A DNA stretch of 64,000 bases from Beijerinckiaceae bacterium. Its GTDB lineage: Bacteria > Pseudomonadota > Alphaproteobacteria > Rhizobiales > Beijerinckiaceae. The translations under genes were made by a program, and so were the position numbers. Under the pieces are notes generated by a model. That model saw only the letters and a program-made list of their open reading frames with translations, ran no database searches and had not been told where the DNA came from. The stretch is taken from contig WSYC01000007.1 in the NCBI GenBank assembly GCA_009773635.1, forward strand, positions 113,897 to 177,896, in the 5' to 3' direction. Below are positions 58,162-64,000 of the stretch, piece by piece. How positions within the stretch are numbered: the stretch's first letter is position 1; the number at the start of each line of letters is the position of its first letter.

Positions 58162-59553
58162 ATGCCCCCCTCCGCCGCGCGCCGGGGGATATGGTTCGTC
58201 CTCGCGCCCGTCCTCGGGCTTGCGCTCATCATCGTGCCGCTGTTTCTGGTCGGGGCACCGAATGTCGACGCCGAACAGGCGCGCCTCTGCCGCATGGTGC
58301 TGCCCGCGCTTTACCCCGAGGATGACGGCATCGAGATCCTCTCCAGCGAGCCGGGGCAGCGCAGCGCGGTGCATGTCGCCTTCCGCACCAGCGCGGGCGG
58401 GCGCGAGCATCTGCTCACCTGCCGGTTCGGCGGGATCGGCTATTCCGCCGCGAAACGCGATCTTGTCGCGATCCTGGTCGATGGTGTCGGCTTGGGTGAA
58501 GCCGCGTTCTATTTCGCCAAGGAACGTTGGCTCGAAAGCCGGCACGCTGTGCTGGCGGACCCCGGCGCTCCCGGTCAGGGCCGGGGCTGGATCACGCTCC
58601 CACGCGGGGCGGCGGTTGTGCTCCAGCATGCCATCAACGGGTTGCCGCGCACCGGCATTCTCGCGCTGCTCGCGCTCGCGACGGCGCTGATCTATGGCCT
58701 CATCGGGCGGATCAACCTCGCGTTTGGCGAATTCGCGGCGCTGGGCGGCATTGCCGCCAGCATGGGCGTCGTGATCGCGGTTCTCGCGGGGATTACAACC
58801 CCGCTGCTGGCGGCCACTCTGGCACTCATCGCAGCACTGGCGCTGAGTGCTCTCTATGGTTTTGCCATGGGCAGGGCCATTCTCTGGCCGCTGGCGACGA
58901 CCGCCGCCCCCGGACGCAGCAGCGCTTCGGGTCAGCCGCTGCTGGTCGCCGGTGTCGGTATGCTCGTCGCCATTCAGGAAGGGCTACGGCTGGCGCAGGG
59001 TGCGGGAACGCTCTGGCTGCCGCCCGCGAGCGGCGAGGCCTGGCGCATCGCCAGCGCGCCGGGGTTCGACGTTGTCGCCCATCCGCGCCTCCTTGCGATG
59101 GTTGCGATCAACTGGCTTGCGATCGGGCTGACGCTCGCTGTCATGCACCGCACCGCGCTCGGGCGGGCGTGGCGGGCGAGCGCCGATGACCCTTTCGCCG
59201 CCAGCCTCTGCGGGATCGATCCCCGACGCCTGCTGATCACGATCAGCGCGCTTTCGACGATGCTTGCCGGCCTTGCCGGGGCAACAATCACGCTCAACTA
59301 TGGCGGCATGCATTTTTCCGGTGGCACCCTCATCGGGCTCACCGGGCTGATCGCGGCCATCCTCGGCGGCATCGGCTCGCTCGGCGGGGCGGTTCTCGGC
59401 GGCGTGGTGATTGCCGGGTTTCAGGTTGGCTGGTCCGCCCTGCGCGATATCGCGCAGTGGGAACTCGCCACCTTCACGCTGCTGACGCTGGCGCTGATCC
59501 TGAAGCCGGGCGGGTTTTTCGGTTTTGCCGATGGCGCTCAGCGCAAGGCCTGA
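58162..59553 (+). CDS. LivH-type branched-chain amino acid ABC permease with N-terminal extracytoplasmic extension
   Basis: 463 residues, much longer than ordinary LivH (~290-300). One hydrophobic segment near residues 9-32, then an apparent soluble stretch of about 125 residues (YPEDDGIEILSSEPGQRSAVHVAFRTSAGG onward) and then the permease with eight or so helices from about residue 160. The LivH-type segments IYGLIGRINLAFGEFAALGGI, ALGRAWRASADDPFAASLCGI and LGGIGSLGGAVLGGVV are present. No partner ATPase, LivM or binding protein lies nearby. It begins two bases after hemB. Confidence 0.85.
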   Translation: MPPSAARRGIWFVLAPVLGLALIIVPLFLVGAPNVDAEQARLCRMVLPALYPEDDGIEILSSEPGQRSAVHVAFRTSAGGREHLLTCRFGGIGYSAAKRDLVAILVDGVGLGEAAFYFAKERWLESRHAVLADPGAPGQGRGWITLPRGAAVVLQHAINGLPRTGILALLALATALIYGLIGRINLAFGEFAALGGIAASMGVVIAVLAGITTPLLAATLALIAALALSALYGFAMGRAILWPLATTAAPGRSSASGQPLLVAGVGMLVAIQEGLRLAQGAGTLWLPPASGEAWRIASAPGFDVVAHPRLLAMVAINWLAIGLTLAVMHRTALGRAWRASADDPFAASLCGIDPRRLLITISALSTMLAGLAGATITLNYGGMHFSGGTLIGLTGLIAAILGGIGSLGGAVLGGVVIAGFQVGWSALRDIAQWELATFTLLTLALILKPGGFFGFADGAQRKA

Positions 59554-59588
59554 CATAAACTGGATCTCTTTGCCGGAAGGACCGATTC

Positions 59589-60842
59589 ATGAGCGCTCCA
59601 CACGATGATTTTGCTGTCGATCTCGCAGCCGTTCAGGCCGCCGCGGCGCTTCTGAAGGGGCATGTCGTCCGCACGCCTTTCCTGCACGCACCGCGCCTCT
59701 CGACGCTCACGGGCGCGGAATGCTATGTGAAATTCGAGAACATGCAGGTGACCGGCTCGTTCAAGGAACGCGGTGCCTTTGTCAAAATGTCGAAACTCGA
59801 TCCGGCCGCCAGCAATGCCGGCGTCATCGCGATGTCCGCGGGCAACCACGCGCAGGCCGTGGCCTATCACGCGCAGAAGCTCGGCATTCCCGCCACCATC
59901 GTGATGCCGGTCGGCACCCCGCACGTGAAGGTGGAGAACACCACCCGCTTCGGTGCGCGCGTCATCCTCGAAGGCACGACGCTGGCGGAAAGCCAGGGCC
60001 TCGTCGAAAAGATGATCGCCGACGAGGGCCTCATCCTGATCCACCCCTACGACGATGCCGATGTGATGGCCGGACAGGGCACGGTCGCGCTCGAAATGCT
60101 CGAGGACAACCCCGATCTCGACATGATCGTGATCCCGATGGGCGGCGGCGGGCTGATTGCCGGCAATGCCATCGCGATCCACGCGCTGAGGCCGGACATC
60201 AAGGTGATCGGCGTCGAGGTCGAGAGCTACCCCTCGTTCCACAATGCCTTGACCGGGGATACCCTGCCGATCGGCGGGCCGACGCTGGCAGAAGGCATCG
60301 CCGTCAAATACGTCGGGGCGAAAACCCTGCCGATCGTGCGCGAGCTTGTGGCGGATCACGTCATCGTGCCGGAAAGCGCTGTTGAACGCGCGGTGGACGC
60401 CTTCGCCACCCACCAGCGCTCGATGGCGGAAGGCGCGGGCGCAGCGGGTCTCGCGGCGCTGTTGCACAAGCCTGAGATGTTCCGCGGCAAGCGCATCGGC
60501 CTCATCCTGTGCGGTGGTAACATCGATGCCCGCATCCTCGCCTCAATCATGGTGCGCGAGCTGGAGCGCCGCGAGCGGATCGTCTCGTTCCGCCTGACCG
60601 GCGAAGATCGGCCGGGCTTTCTCGGCAAGGTCGCGACGCGGTTGGGCGATCTTGGCGCGAACATTCTGGAGGTCACGCACCGGCGCACCTTCCTCTCGGT
60701 GCCGGCGAAGGGCGTCTCGCTCGATGTCACCGTCGAGACGCGTGACGCGGAGCACGCCGCCGCGATCGTCGCTAGGCTGGAGGCGGATGGCTATTCCGTG
60801 CGCCGGATCGACGCGAACGGCGTGATGCTCCCCGTTCGATAG
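59589..60842 (+). CDS. ilvA: Threonine ammonia-lyase (with ACT domain)
   Basis: 417 residues. PLP-dependent deamination of threonine to 2-oxobutyrate. MQVTGSFKERGAFVKM holds the PLP Lys; SAGNHAQAVAYHAQK binds the phosphate; IPMGGGGLIAGNAIA is the glycine loop; an ACT domain follows from about residue 335 (VSFRLTGEDRPGFLGKVATRLGDLGAN). It fits the ilvA/tdcB group. The start ATG at 59589 has GGAAGGACC upstream. Confidence 0.93.
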   Translation: MSAPHDDFAVDLAAVQAAAALLKGHVVRTPFLHAPRLSTLTGAECYVKFENMQVTGSFKERGAFVKMSKLDPAASNAGVIAMSAGNHAQAVAYHAQKLGIPATIVMPVGTPHVKVENTTRFGARVILEGTTLAESQGLVEKMIADEGLILIHPYDDADVMAGQGTVALEMLEDNPDLDMIVIPMGGGGLIAGNAIAIHALRPDIKVIGVEVESYPSFHNALTGDTLPIGGPTLAEGIAVKYVGAKTLPIVRELVADHVIVPESAVERAVDAFATHQRSMAEGAGAAGLAALLHKPEMFRGKRIGLILCGGNIDARILASIMVRELERRERIVSFRLTGEDRPGFLGKVATRLGDLGANILEVTHRRTFLSVPAKGVSLDVTVETRDAEHAAAIVARLEADGYSVRRIDANGVMLPVR

Positions 60843-60850
60843 GCTCGGCG

Positions 60851-60903
60851 ACCGGCTTGCCGTTCAAGGAACCGGCTTGTCGTTCAAGGAACCGGCTTGC
60901 CGA
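60851..60903. repeat. 20-bp tandem repeat, about 2.6 copies
   Basis: The unit ACCGGCTTGCCGTTCAAGGA (60851-60870) is repeated at 60871-60890 with one change (C to T), and a partial third copy runs to 60903. It lies between ilvA and bpt. It suggests recent local duplication by slippage or a small regulatory iteron. Confidence 0.85.
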
Positions 60904-60951
60904 ATCCGCGAAGGTGCGGAATGATCGCACCGGTTTGGGGCCAGCAGGATT

Positions 60952-61689
60952 ATGACAGAACATCCGCGCAATACGCCGCAATTCTTTCTGACCTCGCCTT
61001 CCACCTGTCCGTATCTCCCGGAACGGCAGGAACGGAAGGTGTTCACGCACCTTGTCGGCAAGCGCGCGCTCCAGCTCAACGAGATCCTGACGCAAGGCGG
61101 GTTCCGGCGCAGCCAGTCCATCGCCTATCGCCCGGCCTGTGACGGGTGCCGGGCCTGCGTGTCGGTGCGGGTGCTGGTGCGGGAATTCGAGCCCTCGCGC
61201 GGCTTTCGCCGGATCCTCGCGGCCAACGCCGATCTCGCAGCCCGCATGGTCTCCGCACAAGCGACAGCGGAACACTACAGCCTCTTCCGCCGCTATCTCG
61301 ATGCGCGCCATGCCGAAGGCGGCATGGTCGACATGTCGGTGCTCGATTACGCGTCGATGGTTGAAGACAGCCATGTCGAGACACGGCTCGTCGAGTATCG
61401 CCGCCCTCCGCAAGCCCCGGACGAGACCGCCGAGCTTGTCGGCGTGGCCCTGACGGATGTGCTCTCGGACGGGCTGTCGATGGTCTATTCGTTCTACGAT
61501 CCCGAGCTGGCCGAGCGCTCGCTCGGCACCTACATGATCCTCGATCACATCGCCAAGGCGAAGGCCTTCGGCCTGCCCTACCTCTATCTCGGGTATTGGG
61601 TCGAGGGTTCGCGCAAGATGGCCTACAAGGGCCGCTTCCTGCCGCAGGAGCGGCTCGGCATGCTCGCCTGGGACCGCGTCGAGGCGTGA
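60952..61689 (+). CDS. bpt: Aspartate/glutamate leucyltransferase (arginyl-tRNA-protein transferase family)
   Basis: 245 residues. Adds Leu to N-terminal Asp/Glu for ClpAP degradation. N-terminal Cys-containing motif [32 protein letters not shown], and the C-terminal [13 protein letters not shown] with [10 protein letters not shown] and [20 protein letters not shown] match the Bpt/ATE family. Convergent with the DsbA-family gene. Confidence 0.95.
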   Translation: MTEHPRNTPQFFLTSPSTCPYLPERQERKVFTHLVGKRALQLNEILTQGGFRRSQSIAYRPACDGCRACVSVRVLVREFEPSRGFRRILAANADLAARMVSAQATAEHYSLFRRYLDARHAEGGMVDMSVLDYASMVEDSHVETRLVEYRRPPQAPDETAELVGVALTDVLSDGLSMVYSFYDPELAERSLGTYMILDHIAKAKAFGLPYLYLGYWVEGSRKMAYKGRFLPQERLGMLAWDRVEA

Positions 61690-61827
61690 GACGTCGATTC
61701 AGCCGGTAAACCTAAGTCACTGCAGCGGAATCGTTTTTCCAACATGCGGTCCCGCTCATTTTCACGCGATGATTCAACGCGCTCGCCCTGAGGCTTTGCT
61801 TCAACATCCTGATGTTGAGAATCCGCT
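61690..61827. other. Short intergenic spacer with hairpin
   Basis: Between the convergent bpt and DsbA-family genes. A perfect inverted repeat TCAACATC-CT-GATGTTGA lies at 61801-61818, too tight a loop to be a classic terminator but able to act as one in both directions. Confidence 0.5.
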
Positions 61828-62508
61828 TCAGGCTGCCGGCACGCCGGCCAAAGCCGCCTCCAGCCGCTCGATCAACGCGGCTGCTTCCGAATAGCCTTTG
61901 CCCAGAAGGATGAGTTCATCCTTCCCCCCGGCATCCTGCCGGTGCAGCACGAGGGTCGGAAATCCGTCGATCCCGAAGCGCTGCGCCACCTGAAAATCGG
62001 CCAATGTCGCCTGCCGCATCTCCTCGCTGTCGAAGCTTGAGAGGAAGGCATCCCGCGCGATGCCGAAGGTCTCGGCATGGTCCGCCAGCACATCCGCCTT
62101 CGTGATGTCAGCCCCTGCGGAATAGAAGGCGCGCTGGATTGCCAGCATGAACGGATAGGCTTTCCCGGGGACCAGCGCGCGCACTGTGACAACAGCACGT
62201 GAAGCCGGCTCGGTATCGTAGATGAAGCCCGGCATCAGGCTGCGCGGACCGGTGAAATCCTGCCCGCTGAGATCGGCAATCCGGGCATACGTTTCGGCGA
62301 AAAAGCCGCGCATCTTGTCCGCAACCGGCTCTGTCGTGAAGGGGCGCAACCCGCCGGAGAACAGCAGCATCTCCACCCTGTCACCCAGTGCAGCCAGCAC
62401 CGCGTTCATCTCGGGTGCAAAACCATAGCACCACGAGCACATGGTATCGGCGAAATAGAGAAGGCGCGGGCGGGCCAGCACCTGTGCTGCCGGATGTTCC
62501 GAGGCCAT
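61828..62508 (-). CDS. DsbA-family protein (thioredoxin-fold, CSWC active site)
   Basis: 226 residues. The thioredoxin-like fold starts LLYFADTMCSWCYGFAPEM with the redox pair C-x-x-C near residue 25. The C-terminal cis-Pro is in FGIDGFPTLVLH. No signal peptide, so a cytoplasmic protein of the FrnE/HCCA-isomerase group is expected. Substrate unknown. Confidence 0.9.
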   Translation of the reverse strand: MASEHPAAQVLARPRLLYFADTMCSWCYGFAPEMNAVLAALGDRVEMLLFSGGLRPFTTEPVADKMRGFFAETYARIADLSGQDFTGPRSLMPGFIYDTEPASRAVVTVRALVPGKAYPFMLAIQRAFYSAGADITKADVLADHAETFGIARDAFLSSFDSEEMRQATLADFQVAQRFGIDGFPTLVLHRQDAGGKDELILLGKGYSEAAALIERLEAALAGVPAA

Positions 62509-62588
62509 GGGTTCTCCCGAGAAAAAGCAGGCGGGGCTTTCCCCGCCCGCAAGAAATCAGACCAGATTTGTGTCAGGCCAAGATTAAG

Positions 62589-63167
62589 TCAGGCCTCGAG
62601 TTTGGCCGCAAGCTTGGCAATGCGCTCGCCATGCAGGCGGGCAAATTCGCGATCACCTTCCGGCGGGGTTACGTCTGCGGCGGCATTGTCTGCCTGCGTG
62701 ACGACGCCCAGTGCCGAGCCGATGCGGTTCGGGACGTTGGCACCGGCATCCGAATTGCGGTTGATCTGCGCGTTCGGAACGCCCGGACCCGACCAGAGCA
62801 TGCCATGCTGCATCGAGAGCACGATCATCGAGGTCAGCGTATGGTCCTTGTTGCCACCAAACGTGGCGCCAACGGTGAAGCCGGCGGCCAGCTTGTCCTT
62901 CCAGCCTTGCGTGAACCAGACCTTGGAGGAAGCCTCGAAAAAGGCACGCAGCGGCACCGAGACGTCACCCATGTAGGTCGGCGAGCCGAAAATCACGGCA
63001 TCGGCGGCGCTGACGGCATCGAGAGCAGCGGTGAAATCCTGCGCAGCGCTTTCGAGCTTGATGATATTGGCGGTGGCCCCGCCGCGCTTGACGCCTTCGG
63101 CAACAGCCTTGGCGAGCGCTTCGGTGTGGCCGTAGCCGGAGTGATAGACAATTGCGACAGTCGTCAT
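62589..63167 (-). CDS. Flavodoxin-like NAD(P)H-dependent oxidoreductase (WrbA-like)
   Basis: 192 residues from the ATG at 63167; the track's start is 68 codons too long. FMN-binding N-terminus VAIVYHSGYGHTEALAKAV, GSPTYMGDVSVPLRAFF and TFGGNKDHTLTSMIV match the WrbA/NADPH-quinone family, but the length and the GGxxTT-type loop differ from standard WrbA. It reduces quinones with FMN. Upstream ~60 bases lie between it and the ParC gene. Confidence 0.88.
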   Translation of the reverse strand: MTTVAIVYHSGYGHTEALAKAVAEGVKRGGATANIIKLESAAQDFTAALDAVSAADAVIFGSPTYMGDVSVPLRAFFEASSKVWFTQGWKDKLAAGFTVGATFGGNKDHTLTSMIVLSMQHGMLWSGPGVPNAQINRNSDAGANVPNRIGSALGVVTQADNAAADVTPPEGDREFARLHGERIAKLAAKLEA

Positions 63168-63295
63168 GGAAATCCCCTGATGGAACGTGATGAGGGATAC
63201 ATGGGTTGCACGCATGCAAACGGCAACTGGAAATCCGGCCAATAAACTTTGCAATTTTGCAAGAACTGCCGCCGCGACAAGAACTGCCGCCGCGA

Positions 63296-64000
63296 TCAGC
63301 CCGTGAAGCGGTTCGAGCGCGGGAAGCCTTTCGGCGGCAGCCGGCCGGATTCGGCGCGATGGCCGAGCCATTCAGCGAGATCATTCCCCTTGAGGCTGAA
63401 GGTGCGGCCAGCACTGTCGAGCCAGGTCAGGCCGGCTTCGGAGGCAAAAGTCTTGATATCGGAGAGCCCGCCCTCCTTGTAGCGCTGGAGGCGCACGCCC
63501 TTGCCGCGCGGCAACTCCGGCACCTCGTTCAGCGGGAAGGCGAGCAGCTTGCGGTTCTCGCCGACGATTGCGACCATATCACCCTCGATCGGGTGCGCGA
63601 CCCAGAGCCGCGCATCGTCGACATTCATCACCTGCCGGCCCTTGCGGGTGTTGCCGATGAGATCATCCGCCGCCACCACAAAACCGCGCGCATCCTTCGA
63701 GGCAATGAGGCGCTTCTGCCCTGAGACATAGGGGAAGGCGGCCATGATTTCGGCCTCGGAATCAAGATCGACCATCAGCCGGATCGGCTCGCCGAAGCCG
63801 CGCCCGCCGGGCAACCTGGAGGCCTCCAGCGTGAAGGCCTTGCCATCGGTGGACATCAGGATGACCTTCGCGGTCGTCTCGGTGGCGAAGGAGAAGGCGA
63901 GGCCGTCATCGCCCTTGAACTGGAGGTTCGTCAGGTCCACGCCGTGGCCCTTGAGCGCGCGGATCCAGCCCTTCTGCGTCACCACCACCGTGATCGGCTC
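63296..64000 (-). CDS. parC: DNA topoisomerase IV subunit A, C-terminal part (runs off right edge)
   Basis: The 3' end of parC, about 235 codons, stopping at 63296. It covers the C-terminal beta-pinwheel: VVTQKGWIRALKGH (blade motif), KVILMSTDGKAFTL, QKRLIASKDARGFVV, GNTRKGRQVMNVDDA and the final RSNRFTG. The N-terminal breakage-reunion domain is beyond the window. Topo IV decatenates chromosomes. Gene is read leftward. Confidence 0.93.
   Translation of the reverse strand, partial: EPITVVVTQKGWIRALKGHGVDLTNLQFKGDDGLAFSFATETTAKVILMSTDGKAFTLEASRLPGGRGFGEPIRLMVDLDSEAEIMAAFPYVSGQKRLIASKDARGFVVAADDLIGNTRKGRQVMNVDDARLWVAHPIEGDMVAIVGENRKLLAFPLNEVPELPRGKGVRLQRYKEGGLSDIKTFASEAGLTWLDSAGRTFSLKGNDLAEWLGHRAESGRLPPKGFPRSNRFTG

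Overview
The window is a stretch of high-GC chromosome from an alphaproteobacterium, most likely of the order Hyphomicrobiales (Rhizobiales). This is inferred from gene content and order: the run bamE / cytochrome bc1 chaperone / DUF177 / plsX / fabH / ihfA / merR, an LdtR-type MarR regulator beside an L,D-transpeptidase, the block nrdR-ribD-ribE-ribH-nusB-thiL, a K+-independent H+-pyrophosphatase, and dispersed palindromic repeats of a kind I associate with rhizobial genomes. No plasmid, phage or CRISPR signature was seen. The species cannot be named from sequence alone.

Layout. 1-6.1 kb is an exopolysaccharide locus: a GumC/Wzz chain-length protein running off the left edge, a GumB/Wza export lipoprotein reduced by an internal deletion, two family-4 glycosyltransferases and an O-antigen-ligase-like membrane protein. 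A tRNA-Pro(GGG) follows at 6.3 kb. 6.7-12 kb is a minus-strand ABC uptake operon of Ugp/Mal type ending in a GpdQ-like metallophosphodiesterase, which suggests uptake and hydrolysis of glycerophosphodiesters or similar compounds. 12-18.6 kb is accessory and partly decayed: an IS3-type remnant, an intact TRAP transporter (P, Q, M) with a divergent GntR regulator and a clear palindromic operator, a Tat-exported L,D-transpeptidase homologue with an altered active site, and three broken sugar-catabolism genes (LacI regulator, SDR, zinc alcohol dehydrogenase).

18.6-28.6 kb holds an aminotransferase, glutathione-dependent formaldehyde dehydrogenase, an exported metallo-beta-lactamase-fold protein, a YgiD-type dioxygenase, a chemoreceptor ending in a PilZ domain, and an OpgH glucosyltransferase operon with an FkbM methyltransferase and a secreted protein of unknown function. 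28.7-37.3 kb is the most interesting part: an MDR dehydrogenase, a divergent 6-pyruvoyl-tetrahydropterin synthase homologue, a glycosyltransferase and a methyltransferase in one operon, facing a RibD-type reductase plus cytochrome b561, and next to GTP cyclohydrolase II. It reads as a candidate pathway for a modified, perhaps glycosylated and methylated, pterin or pyrimidine.

37.3-50.6 kb is housekeeping: fatty-acid and phospholipid initiation (plsX, fabH), IHF-alpha, BamE, H+-PPase, an MFS transporter, and the riboflavin/nusB/thiL operon, in which ribD appears to carry a frameshifting deletion through the deaminase zinc site. 50.6-64 kb carries glyA, a serine/threonine dehydratase, the L,D-transpeptidase/LdtR pair, a 3-hydroxyisobutyryl-CoA hydrolase, hemB, an orphan LivH-type permease with a large N-terminal extension, threonine ammonia-lyase, Bpt, a DsbA-family protein, a flavodoxin-like oxidoreductase, and the 3' end of parC running off the right edge.
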